In this document: piece after piece, positions 35,829 through 44,114 of the stretch
How the letters are laid out: each line of letters opens with the position of its first letter
Numbering within the stretch: the stretch's first letter is position 1
Source of the DNA: Promethearchaeota archaeon
GTDB lineage: Archaea; Asgardarchaeota; Lokiarchaeia; Sigyniarchaeales; SOKP01
Length of the DNA stretch: 64,000 nucleotides
Reading direction: 5' to 3'
Assembly: GCA_019057865.1 (NCBI GenBank)
Contig: JAHLWP010000006.1
Coordinates: 89,955 to 153,954 of the forward strand
Position numbers and translations under genes: made by a program
Notes under the pieces: model-generated
Told to the model about the DNA's origin: nothing
The model's input: only the letters and a program-made list of their open reading frames with translations
Database searches by the model: none

Positions 35829-35928
35829 AAGAATTCTTATATTATAGTAAATTTAAACTATTCATATTAAGCAACATCACATTAAGCAACTATTAACTAT
35901 TGTAAAGATGATATGAAATAATGTTTAA

Positions 35929-36002
35929 GGGCTATTGGCGCAGGCAGGTAGCGCAGCAGGCTTTTAACCTGACGGTCGGGGGTTCAATTCCCCTATAGCC
36001 CG
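35929..36002 (+). tRNA. tRNA-Lys(UUU), no intron
   Basis: Acceptor GGGCTAT/ATAGCCC, anticodon loop CTTTTAA (UUU) on stem CAGG/CCTG, T-loop TTCAATT on stem GGGG/CCCC. 74 bases including discriminator G; CCA is not encoded. It lies 107 bases before the aCbf5 gene on the same strand. Confidence 0.96.
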
Positions 36003-36109
36003 TTTATTTTTATATGGGTACTTTGATAAACTAAAACCTTGAAGTTGTCAGACATAATTAAATATAAAAAGATTTATAAATTACAATAGAATTTAACTAA
36101 ATTGATAAT

Positions 36110-37114
36110 ATGGAAACCATACAATTCAGATTGCCCTCTGATGAACCTGAACAACTTTTGGTGAAATCCCAAGATAGTACTAACCCTAGTTATGGCTGTG
36201 AACCAGATAAAAGAGACATAGAAACACTTTTACAATATGGAGTTATAAATTTGGACAAACCAAGTGGTCCCACTAGTCATGAAGTTGTATCATGGGTTCG
36301 TAAAATTTTAGGAATATCAAATGCAGGTCATGGGGGAACATTAGATCCTAAAGTAGTTGGGGTTTTACCATGTGCTTTGGGAAGAGCTACACGTGTATTA
36401 TCTGCTCTTTTAAATGCTGGTAAAGAATATATAGGAATTATGTTTTTACACACTCATGAAAAAATAAAAAAAATTGAAAAAGTTTTCAAATTATTTACCG
36501 GAAAGATTTATCAAAGACCACCAATTAAATCTTCTGTTGTAAGAAAATTAAGAGTAAGAGAAATATATTATATTAAAGCACTTGAAGTAAGTAAAAATCA
36601 TGTTTTATTCCGAGTTGGGTGCGAAGCTGGAACTTATATTAGAAAATTGTGTTTTGATATAGGTGAAGTTCTGTGTTCTGGTGCTCATATGCTTGAACTA
36701 AGAAGAACTAGAGTAGGTAATTTTATTGAAGATAATAATTTAATTACTCTCCAAAATCTGAAAGATGCATTTACAATATATCAAGAAGAAGGAGAAGAAT
36801 ATTATTTAAGAAAGATAATATTTCCAATGGAAAAGATGGTTTCTCATATACCAAAAATTTATGTTAGAGACTCTGCTGTTGATGCGTTATGCCACGGTGC
36901 GGATTTAGCGGCCGCTGGAGTTTGTTTCATTGATGCAAGAATTAAAAAAGACATGCAAGTAGCATATATGACTCTTAAAAGAGAATTAATAGGATTTGGA
37001 ATTACAGAGAAAAATTCAATGGAGATTTATAAAGCAAAATCAGGTATTATTGTAAAAACAAATAAGATTTTCATGGAGCGTAGTATTTACCCTCGTTGGA
37101 ATAAAATAAAATAG
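36110..37114 (+). CDS. cbf5: aCbf5 H/ACA pseudouridine synthase (TruB family)
   Basis: 334 residues. The TruB fold begins INLDKPSGPTSHEVVSWV; the catalytic Asp is D79 in GHGGTLDPKVVGVL, followed by PCALGRATRVL, then YQRPPIKSSVVRKLRVREIY and GCEAGTYIRKL. The C-terminal 80 residues form a PUA domain (IYVRDSAVDALCHGADLAAA). aCbf5 is the catalytic subunit of H/ACA guide-RNA complexes with Nop10, Gar1 and L7Ae, and also acts on tRNA U55. No intron of the crenarchaeal cbf5 type is present: the frame is continuous. Confidence 0.95.
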   Translation: METIQFRLPSDEPEQLLVKSQDSTNPSYGCEPDKRDIETLLQYGVINLDKPSGPTSHEVVSWVRKILGISNAGHGGTLDPKVVGVLPCALGRATRVLSALLNAGKEYIGIMFLHTHEKIKKIEKVFKLFTGKIYQRPPIKSSVVRKLRVREIYYIKALEVSKNHVLFRVGCEAGTYIRKLCFDIGEVLCSGAHMLELRRTRVGNFIEDNNLITLQNLKDAFTIYQEEGEEYYLRKIIFPMEKMVSHIPKIYVRDSAVDALCHGADLAAAGVCFIDARIKKDMQVAYMTLKRELIGFGITEKNSMEIYKAKSGIIVKTNKIFMERSIYPRWNKIK

Positions 37115-37143
37115 AAAAAGAAATAATAAGAATTTCTTTTATC

Positions 37144-37770
37144 ATGGAAAGAAAAAATCAACATTATTCCACTCATTTTCCAGATGTTAAATTAAAGGTG
37201 TATACTATTTCAGAAAGTTTAAGGAGGCATCTTTATATATTTAAAACTTTAACCGGAGTTTTTTCTTTTAGAAAGATAGATTTAGGAACAAAAATTTTAA
37301 TTGAACATATGTTTATTCCTAATGAACCAAGTGGTCTACTCGACTTGGGATGTGGGTATGGACCTATAGGAATTGTATTAGCATATGAATCACCTAATAG
37401 TGTAGTGTATTTAATTGATATTAATAAAAATGCTATTTGGTGTGCCAAAGAAAATTTAAAAATTAACTTACCAGACAATAAGAAACGTGTAAAAGTATTA
37501 TCAGGGAATTATTTTGAACCATTAGAAAATAAGGATTTAAAATTTAATGGAATTTATATGAATCCCCCCTTGCGAGAAGGGAGAAAAGCATTTATTAAGC
37601 TATTATGTGAAATTCCAGATTATTTAAAACCAAATGGATTTTTCCAGTTTGTAATGAAAAAAAAGATGGGCGCTCTATATATGTTCAAGTTTCTTAAGGA
37701 CTCTTATCCGGATAAGAAAATCGATATTTTATGCAAAAGAAGTGGATATTGGGTTTTTAATTGTTTTTAA
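37144..37770 (+). CDS. Class I SAM-dependent methyltransferase, RsmC/TrmN-like
   Basis: 208 residues. SAM-binding motif I is LLDLGCGYGPIGIVLAYE and the catalytic-type motif IV is GIYMNPPLREGRKAF, where NPP usually indicates methylation of an exocyclic amine in RNA or protein. The N-terminal HYSTHFPDVKLKVYTI and the lead into the domain resemble COG2813-type rRNA guanine-N2 methyltransferases. It follows cbf5 by 29 bases in the same direction, supporting an rRNA- or tRNA-modification role. Exact target not determinable. Confidence 0.85.
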   Translation: MERKNQHYSTHFPDVKLKVYTISESLRRHLYIFKTLTGVFSFRKIDLGTKILIEHMFIPNEPSGLLDLGCGYGPIGIVLAYESPNSVVYLIDINKNAIWCAKENLKINLPDNKKRVKVLSGNYFEPLENKDLKFNGIYMNPPLREGRKAFIKLLCEIPDYLKPNGFFQFVMKKKMGALYMFKFLKDSYPDKKIDILCKRSGYWVFNCF

Positions 37771-37866
37771 GAATAATTATTACTATTTATCATTAAAAGT
37801 TCTTGAAGAAATAACGAAAAAATAGAAAAATTTTTTAGAAAAGTATGATTTTTTTATATATTATTA

Positions 37867-38142
37867 GTGAGTAAAGAGGATTTTTCCTTGACTAAAAAGC
37901 GGATAGATGTTTTACTTCATAAATTTGTGCCTCACCATGTCCTCCTAACTAAAGAAGAATCTCAGAAGCTTTTACAAAAATACCAAATAGATGTTAATGA
38001 TCTGCCTCAGATGTTTGAAAAAGATCCAGTTGCTATTGCAATAGGGGCAAAAGAAGGAGACATAGTAAAATTAGTTAGAAAATCAAATACTACGGTAAAA
38101 TCTGTTGATTATTATCGATATGTGAAAAAGGAAAAAGTCTAA
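37867..38142 (+). CDS. rpoH: RNA polymerase subunit H (Rpb5 C-terminal homolog)
   Basis: 91 residues, the typical archaeal length. The Rpb5 C-terminal signature is seen: LLHKFVPHHVLLTKEESQKL, LPQMFEKDPVAIAIGAKEGD and KLVRKSNTTVKSVDYYRYV. It starts at GTG 37867. It is followed 46 bases later by rpoB, the classical archaeal order, so the two are likely one transcript. Subunit H sits in the RNA polymerase jaw near downstream DNA. Confidence 0.95.
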   Translation: MSKEDFSLTKKRIDVLLHKFVPHHVLLTKEESQKLLQKYQIDVNDLPQMFEKDPVAIAIGAKEGDIVKLVRKSNTTVKSVDYYRYVKKEKV

Positions 38143-38188
38143 CAAATATTCTTTTATAAATATAATAATTATTGTGGTTTAATGAATA

Positions 38189-41100
38189 TTGAGTACTGAA
38201 AAATTAAAGAATGAAGATAAATGGCTTATTTTAAAAAGTCTTTTTGATGAAAAAGGGCTTGTTCGGCAACATCTTGATTCGTACAACAGCTTTATTGAAT
38301 ATGAAATGCAAACTATTGTCGATGAGTCTGGTGAAGTAATTCCTGATATACCTGGTTTTAAGATAAAATTTGGAAAAATCAAGGTTGGAGTGCCTAAAGT
38401 ACGCGAAGCAGATGGTGCTACTATGGAGATTACTCCAATAGAGGCTCGGATCAGGGAATTAAGTTATGCTGCCGATATTACTTTGGAAATGACTCCAATT
38501 ACTATAGATGAGCGAACTCAGAGAGAAGAACCTGAAGAAACACTTGATATATATATTGGAAAAATTCCAATCATGTTAAAAAGTTGTCGATGCCCCCTAG
38601 AGAGTTTATCTGAACAAGAATTAATTAATCGGGGTGAAGATCCATTAGATCCAGGAGGATACTTCATTATAAATGGAACAGAACGTGTTCTCGTGACCCA
38701 AGAAGACTTAGCACCTAATAGGATTTTAGCAGAAGAAGCAAGTAGAAGTTCCAGCGCAACTCATCAAGCAAAAGTATTTTCGACTAGAAGTGGATTTAGA
38801 GCTCCTGTTACTATTGAACGAAAAAAGGATGGAAATTTAAGAGTATCTTTCCCATCTGTTCCGGGTAAGATTCCCTTAGCGATTCTTATGCGAGCTTTAG
38901 GGTTACATTCAGATAGAGAAATATTTGAAGCAATATCAGAAAATGATGAAATTCAAAAAGAATTGATTCCAGTAATAGATGTTGCAACTGAAATTGTAGT
39001 ATTAAAAGATCCTGAGAAATCACAACAAAATGCTCTTGATTATATTGGGAAAAGAGTTGCAATTGGACAAACGAAGGATTATCGTATTAGAAGAGCACTT
39101 CAGGTTTTAGACAGATATCTCTTACCACATATAGGAAATTCTGAAGAAGACAGAATTAAAAAAGCATATTATTTAGGACAAATGGCGCAGAAGGTAATGG
39201 AGCTTGCTTTAGGCTTTAGAGAACCAGATGATAAAGATCATTATGCAAATAAAAGATTAAAATTAGCGGGAGAGTTATTCACATCACTATTTAGGGTAGC
39301 ATTCTTGAATCTTGTAAAAGATATTAAATACCAGTTAGAAAGAACCGCAGTTCGAGGAAGAGCCCCTAACATCAAAACAGCAGTAAGAGCAGATGTAATT
39401 ACAGAAAGGATTAGACATGCTCTAGCTACTGGTAATTGGGTAGGGGGTAAAGCAGGAGTAAGTCAGTTATTAAATAGAACTAATCATGTTGGAACCTTAA
39501 GTCATTTAAGAAGAGTTATATCACCTTTAAGTCGAAGTCAACCTCATTTTGAAGCCAGAGATTTACATCCTACTCAATGGGGAAAAATTTGTCCCGCTGA
39601 AACTCCCGAGGGCCCAAATTGTGGTTTAGTTAAAAACCTTGGCTTAGCATCAATAATTTCTGTAGGTGCAGATGAAAATATCATTGAAAATATTCTAATC
39701 GATTTAGGTGTAATACCTATAAATGAGGTTAAAAATATTAGAGGTGATAAGGTAAAGGTTTTTTTAAATGGAAAACTAGTAGGTATTCATCAACAATATA
39801 ACCCTTTCATTCACCAAATTAGAGAAAAACGAAGGAAGGGTGAGATTGGGCAACATGTAAATATTGGTTATTACCATGATTCAAAAGAAATCCAAATTAA
39901 TTGTGATGCTGGAAGAGCAACTAGACCTCTTTTTGTTCTAAAGAATAGTAAATTGCTCATAATGAAAGAAGATATAGAAAAACTTGTACAGAAAAAATAT
40001 ATTTGGTCAGATTTAATTCAAAAAGGTGTAATTGAATACTTAGATGCTGAAGAAGAAGAAAATGCTTATATTGCAATGTTTGAAGAAGATATTACACCAG
40101 AACATACTCATTTAGAGATTTCTCCGGCTGCTATTTTGGGAATTTGTGCGTCTATTATTCCTTTTCCAGAGCATAATCAATCTCCAAGAAATACTTATGA
40201 GGCAGGGATGGTTAAACAAGCTTTAGGCTTATTTGCTGCAAATATGCATTTGCGACTTGATACAAGAGGCCATACATTACATTATCCTCAACGACCACTA
40301 GTGAAAACGAGTCCAATGGAGATAATTGGGATTAATAAACGTCCAGCAGGTCAAAATTTTATTATTGCAATGATGAGTTTTGAAGGATTTAATATAGAAG
40401 ATGCGATAATAATCAATAAAGCATCAATTGAACGTGGACTTGCTCGTAGTCATTTCTTTAGAACTTATGATGCGGAGGAAAGAAAATATCCAGGAGGAGA
40501 AGTAGATAAATTTGAAATTCCAGAAAGAGGGGTTAGAGGATTCAAGTCTGCAGAATCATATCGATTACTATCTGAGGTTGATGGGATAATAGAGCCAGAA
40601 ACTCAAGTAAATGGAGGAGACGTGCTTATTGGTCGTACTTCTCCACCTAGATTCATAAAATCCTATGAAGAATTTGAATTAATGCAACCAAATAGAAGAG
40701 AAACTTCCAAAAATATGCGCCACAATGAGAAGGGAATAGTTGATACGGTTATTATATCTGAAACTGTGGATGGAAATAAATTAGTTAAGATTAAAGTAAG
40801 AGATTTAAGAATACCTGAATTAGGAGATAAATTTTCTTCTAGACATGGGCAAAAAGGTGTTTTAGGTCTTGTTCAACCCGAATGTGATATGCCGTTTACC
40901 TCATCGGGCGTAATTCCTGATATTATTGTTAACCCCCATGCCATGCCATCAAGAATGACTTTAGGACAACTTTTTGAAGGCATTAGTGGAAAAATAGCAT
41001 GTAGTAATGGAAAATTAGGCGATGCCACGGCATTCGAATGGACAGATATCACAAAACTCCAAGACCAATTAGTTGATGAGGGCTTCGAATTTAATGGAAG

Positions 41101-41560
41101 AGAAGTAATGTATAACGGAATTACAGGAGAAAAATATGAAGCTGGGATATATTGCACTCCTATTTATTATCAAAAGCTTTATCATCTAGTTGCAGATAAA
41201 CTTCATGCAAGAGCACGTGGTCCGGTCCAAATATTAACAAGACAACCAACAGAAGGTCGAGCTAGAGAAGGGGGATTGAGATTTGGTGAAATGGAGCGTG
41301 ATTGTCTAGTTGGTCATGGATCAGCATTGTTATTAAAAGAACGGTTATTAGATGAATCTGATAGAACTGTTATTTTAGTTTGTGAAAAATGCGGACTTTT
41401 AGCTGTATATGATCGCAATCGTGATAAAAGATATTGTCCTGTATGTGGAGAAAGTACTGTAATTTCTAAAGTTGTATGTTCTTATGCATTTAAATTATTG
41501 TTACAAGAAATGATGTCATTAGGTTTGGCACCAAGGCTTAAATTAAAAGAAAAAATATAA
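38189..41560 (+). CDS. rpoB: RNA polymerase subunit B, unsplit
   Basis: 1123 residues in one frame, so the B' and B'' halves are fused, unlike in methanogens and halophiles. Recognisable: GGYFIINGTERVLVTQEDLA, RNTYEAGMVKQALGLF, SFEGFNIEDAIIINKASIER, the active-site region LRIPELGDKFSSRHGQKGV, PFTSSGVIPDIIVNPHAMPS, and a zinc ribbon CEKCGLLAVYDRNRDKRYC. Starts at TTG 38189; the nearby ATG is out of frame. It is not followed by rpoA1/rpoA2: the next gene faces it from the minus strand, so the usual archaeal RNA polymerase operon is cut here. Confidence 0.97.
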   Translation: MSTEKLKNEDKWLILKSLFDEKGLVRQHLDSYNSFIEYEMQTIVDESGEVIPDIPGFKIKFGKIKVGVPKVREADGATMEITPIEARIRELSYAADITLEMTPITIDERTQREEPEETLDIYIGKIPIMLKSCRCPLESLSEQELINRGEDPLDPGGYFIINGTERVLVTQEDLAPNRILAEEASRSSSATHQAKVFSTRSGFRAPVTIERKKDGNLRVSFPSVPGKIPLAILMRALGLHSDREIFEAISENDEIQKELIPVIDVATEIVVLKDPEKSQQNALDYIGKRVAIGQTKDYRIRRALQVLDRYLLPHIGNSEEDRIKKAYYLGQMAQKVMELALGFREPDDKDHYANKRLKLAGELFTSLFRVAFLNLVKDIKYQLERTAVRGRAPNIKTAVRADVITERIRHALATGNWVGGKAGVSQLLNRTNHVGTLSHLRRVISPLSRSQPHFEARDLHPTQWGKICPAETPEGPNCGLVKNLGLASIISVGADENIIENILIDLGVIPINEVKNIRGDKVKVFLNGKLVGIHQQYNPFIHQIREKRRKGEIGQHVNIGYYHDSKEIQINCDAGRATRPLFVLKNSKLLIMKEDIEKLVQKKYIWSDLIQKGVIEYLDAEEEENAYIAMFEEDITPEHTHLEISPAAILGICASIIPFPEHNQSPRNTYEAGMVKQALGLFAANMHLRLDTRGHTLHYPQRPLVKTSPMEIIGINKRPAGQNFIIAMMSFEGFNIEDAIIINKASIERGLARSHFFRTYDAEERKYPGGEVDKFEIPERGVRGFKSAESYRLLSEVDGIIEPETQVNGGDVLIGRTSPPRFIKSYEEFELMQPNRRETSKNMRHNEKGIVDTVIISETVDGNKLVKIKVRDLRIPELGDKFSSRHGQKGVLGLVQPECDMPFTSSGVIPDIIVNPHAMPSRMTLGQLFEGISGKIACSNGKLGDATAFEWTDITKLQDQLVDEGFEFNGREVMYNGITGEKYEAGIYCTPIYYQKLYHLVADKLHARARGPVQILTRQPTEGRAREGGLRFGEMERDCLVGHGSALLLKERLLDESDRTVILVCEKCGLLAVYDRNRDKRYCPVCGESTVISKVVCSYAFKLLLQEMMSLGLAPRLKLKEKI

Positions 41561-41606
41561 AAAATTTTTTTAAATATTAATTTTAAAAGATATACTAAGT
41601 TATACT

Positions 41607-42068
41607 CTAATCATATGTAATTACTATTTCATATTCAAAGATAAATGTGTATAATTCTGGCACTAGTGTAAATAGTACATATAATATGAATAAAAGCAAC
41701 AAAGATACCCAAAGTGCATGATCCCATGGTATATCAATTAAAAATTTCACTAAGAATAAAAGTAATAGAAATCCAATAACTGGTGAAAGTAATATTAAAT
41801 AATTTCTTCCCCCATCATCAATAGCATTTCTCATCTCTGCTAGGGAATCTCCTATTGCAGCCAATGCTGCAGTGATTGCGTTCAAGACAATTGGTAAAAT
41901 TAAAACTATAAGAAATGCTAATATAAGGATCATAAACTTTTTATCTGAAGCTTTTGTTTTGGATTCTAATAGAAGTACCACAATATATATTATCAACGCT
42001 ACGATGATTGTTGCCAGTATTAACCATATTATAAAAAACACAGGGTCTGCATCGTTTTGAAATATCAT
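41607..42068 (-). CDS. Small four-helix membrane protein, unknown
   Basis: 153 residues with four clear membrane helices: VFFIIWLILATIIVALIIYI, FMILILAFLIVLILPIVLNA, LILLSPVIGFLLLLFLVKFL and ALWVSLLLLFILYVLFTLVP. A short Ala-rich loop between helices 2 and 3 is followed by an acidic DDGG turn. No conserved catalytic or transport motif. It converges with rpoB (46 bases between ends). A second small membrane gene lies upstream on the same strand, 175 bases away, and may be functionally paired. Confidence 0.6.
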   Translation of the reverse strand: MIFQNDADPVFFIIWLILATIIVALIIYIVVLLLESKTKASDKKFMILILAFLIVLILPIVLNAITAALAAIGDSLAEMRNAIDDGGRNYLILLSPVIGFLLLLFLVKFLIDIPWDHALWVSLLLLFILYVLFTLVPELYTFIFEYEIVITYD

Positions 42069-42243
42069 ATTAATACTCCAATTTTTTCTTATTTTAAAGT
42101 TAAATATATAGTAATAAGAATATTAGATTTCTTCTTTTTTAAATGTTAACCGAATAAATTGTAAATGAAAAACTCTTCATCTTCGAATTGACAAATTTAG
42201 AAAATTACATAAAAAACGGATAAAAGAAGAGTTCAATTTGCTA

Positions 42244-42444
42244 TTAAATACCCCAATTTAATAAAAAGAAATGAAGAGAGAATCCTAAAAATACTGCTGC
42301 AAATACAATACTTATTAATGATAATCGAATTGATATTTCTCTACCATATTTTGTATATATGACTAAAACTATTAATGATGCTAATCCGATGAAAAGAAAA
42401 ATCCAAGCTAGGACCCATAATGCTAATGAAGGGATTGTTGGCAT
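42244..42444 (-). CDS. Two-helix membrane microprotein, unknown
   Basis: 66 residues, essentially two membrane helices (ALWVLAWIFLFIGLASLIVL, then ISLVFAAVFLGFSLHFFLLN with small variations) joined by a short basic loop (YTKYGREISIRLS). It starts at ATG 42444 and ends ANWGI-like with no tail. The composition is unambiguously membrane protein; nothing else can be inferred beyond its position upstream of the four-helix gene. Confidence 0.5.
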   Translation of the reverse strand: MPTIPSLALWVLAWIFLFIGLASLIVLVIYTKYGREISIRLSLISIVFAAVFLGFSLHFFLLNWGI

Positions 42445-42597
42445 ATCTTATAGATTTGAAATTTTGTAGTTAGTATTTAAAAATATGATTTATTTTTTTA
42501 AGTTTATTAATGAATAATATTTAAAATTATGATCTCTTGATAAATATTAAAATATTTTTTTACTTTATAATTTAAGAAAATAAATACTGAATAAAAA

Positions 42598-43380
42598 ATG
42601 CATTTCTTACAAAAAGTAATTGAGTCTCCAATTTTAGAGGATCCAGCAAATAACCATAAGAGTATACATCGTCATTTCTATAGGTATTCTAAAGGTGATT
42701 TCATAGGTCCTGCGATGAAGATTTCTAAAACAAAAGCAAAAATTACGTTAAAAGGAAGTCATGAGTATGAAGATTTAATTCTTGAAATTGTCACAAAATC
42801 TATTTCAAATCCAAATGAAATTTTTGAAATAAAAGGTACCTTAATATCAGGTGTTGAAATCAGTGAAATCATTTCTAATTTAGGATATAATTGGAAATTG
42901 AAAAAATCTACCGGTCAAACTAAAAATTATAAAGTCAATATTTTAGATAAGACAGTCAAAGACAAGTTACTCGAAAGTATTCAAGCATTTCGAGAAAATA
43001 GTTATTTTTTATTATCTTTAAATTTAAACCCAAATTTCAAAGTAACAACAAAAAAGAAAATTCCTCAACCATCTAAGAAAAAAATTGAAGATGATGATGT
43101 GAACGCCAGAATTCAATTCTGTAGAGGATATATTAGTAATACAGAAAAAAATTTAGATACAGTATTAAACCTTTCTGTGCCTGATTTCAAATCAGAACTT
43201 CCCGGTACTTGGAAATCTATTACTATATTTAATAATTACAAAATAACAGATATTGATATTCCAAAAAATGTTAAAGATTCGCGTTTATTACGGATCATGG
43301 CGATAAGAAAAGGTAAATTACTACGATCTATTAAGGTAGATGGTGAGATTATAGAAAAGCAATATAATATGGTTGTTTAA
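42598..43380 (+). CDS. Conserved-looking archaeal protein of unknown function (260 aa)
   Basis: 260 residues. The N-terminal part HRHFYRYSKGDFIGPAMKIS followed by KTKAKITLKGSHEYEDLILE has the strand-rich, charged look of a conserved archaeal domain, and the C-terminal half contains ARIQFCRGYISNTEKNLDTV and LPGTWKSITIFNNYKITDID. A Lys-rich linker (KKKIPQPSKKKIEDDD) separates two domains. I cannot name the family. It lies 92 bases before the ATT-started TFE gene on the same strand. Confidence 0.65.
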   Translation: MHFLQKVIESPILEDPANNHKSIHRHFYRYSKGDFIGPAMKISKTKAKITLKGSHEYEDLILEIVTKSISNPNEIFEIKGTLISGVEISEIISNLGYNWKLKKSTGQTKNYKVNILDKTVKDKLLESIQAFRENSYFLLSLNLNPNFKVTTKKKIPQPSKKKIEDDDVNARIQFCRGYISNTEKNLDTVLNLSVPDFKSELPGTWKSITIFNNYKITDIDIPKNVKDSRLLRIMAIRKGKLLRSIKVDGEIIEKQYNMVV

Positions 43381-43471
43381 TCATTTTATTTTTATATTTT
43401 AAAAAAATTTAATTTTCATAAAAAATTTAAATATATCAAAATACGACTAAATTAAGAAGAGGTATACTTTA

Positions 43472-44056
43472 ATTAAGAATTTAAATCCTTTTTTACGTTC
43501 TTTTTTATATATCATTGGAGGAGATATCGCCATTGAAGTTGGTCTCGAGCTTTTGAATTCTGAATCTCAGGATATAACTGATGAAGATATAACAGAAAAT
43601 ATTAAAGATCGTATTGAGGGGAAAAATATTGATTTTGAACCTAATGACAGTGAAATTTTAAAACTCAATACTGTTCGTAAAACATTATATAAATTATATT
43701 CTGAAAAATTAGCACAATTTAGACGAATTCGTGATAAAAGTACTGGTTGGTTCATTTATTATTGGTGGCATGAATTTGATTTAATAGATGAAATTTTAAT
43801 AGAAAAGAGAAAATTGCTTGAAAGAAAACTTAGAGATAGATTACAATTTGAAGAAAATAATTATTTTTTCGTTTGCATAAATTGCGACGATCAAAATATT
43901 AAATATAATTTTGATGAAGCCTTTGAGCTTAATTTTAGATGCCCTAACTGTGGAGGGTCTTTAGAAGCTCAGGATAATCAAAACATCATAGATTTCTTAA
44001 AGGAAAAAGTTGTACTTAACCAAAAAACAAAAATTTCTATAGATAGAAAGAGTTAA
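43472..44056 (+). CDS. tfe: Transcription initiation factor TFE-alpha, apparent ATT start
   Basis: 194 residues if started at ATT 43472, placed eight bases after a GAGGT ribosome-binding site (43459-43463). The frame from there reads MKNLNPFLRSFLYIIGGDIA and on into the winged helix (VRKTLYKLYSEKLAQFRRIR, STGWFIYYWW). The C-terminal zinc ribbon is CINCDD...CPNCGG. Starting at the later TTG 43553 would delete the first winged-helix helix, which TFE needs, so the ATT start is favoured. No ATG, GTG or TTG occurs before 43553 in this frame. TFE helps open promoters with TBP and TFB. Confidence 0.88.
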   Translation: MKNLNPFLRSFLYIIGGDIAIEVGLELLNSESQDITDEDITENIKDRIEGKNIDFEPNDSEILKLNTVRKTLYKLYSEKLAQFRRIRDKSTGWFIYYWWHEFDLIDEILIEKRKLLERKLRDRLQFEENNYFFVCINCDDQNIKYNFDEAFELNFRCPNCGGSLEAQDNQNIIDFLKEKVVLNQKTKISIDRKS

Positions 44057-44114
44057 TCATTTACGATACTTAATTTCTCGTATCACTTTTAAAAAAAACT
44101 TTTATTGTTCTTAA

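Noticed and set aside
36110..37114. Bulge-helix-bulge intron in cbf5
   Set aside because: The frame around GHGGTLDP is uninterrupted, so the known crenarchaeal intron is absent.
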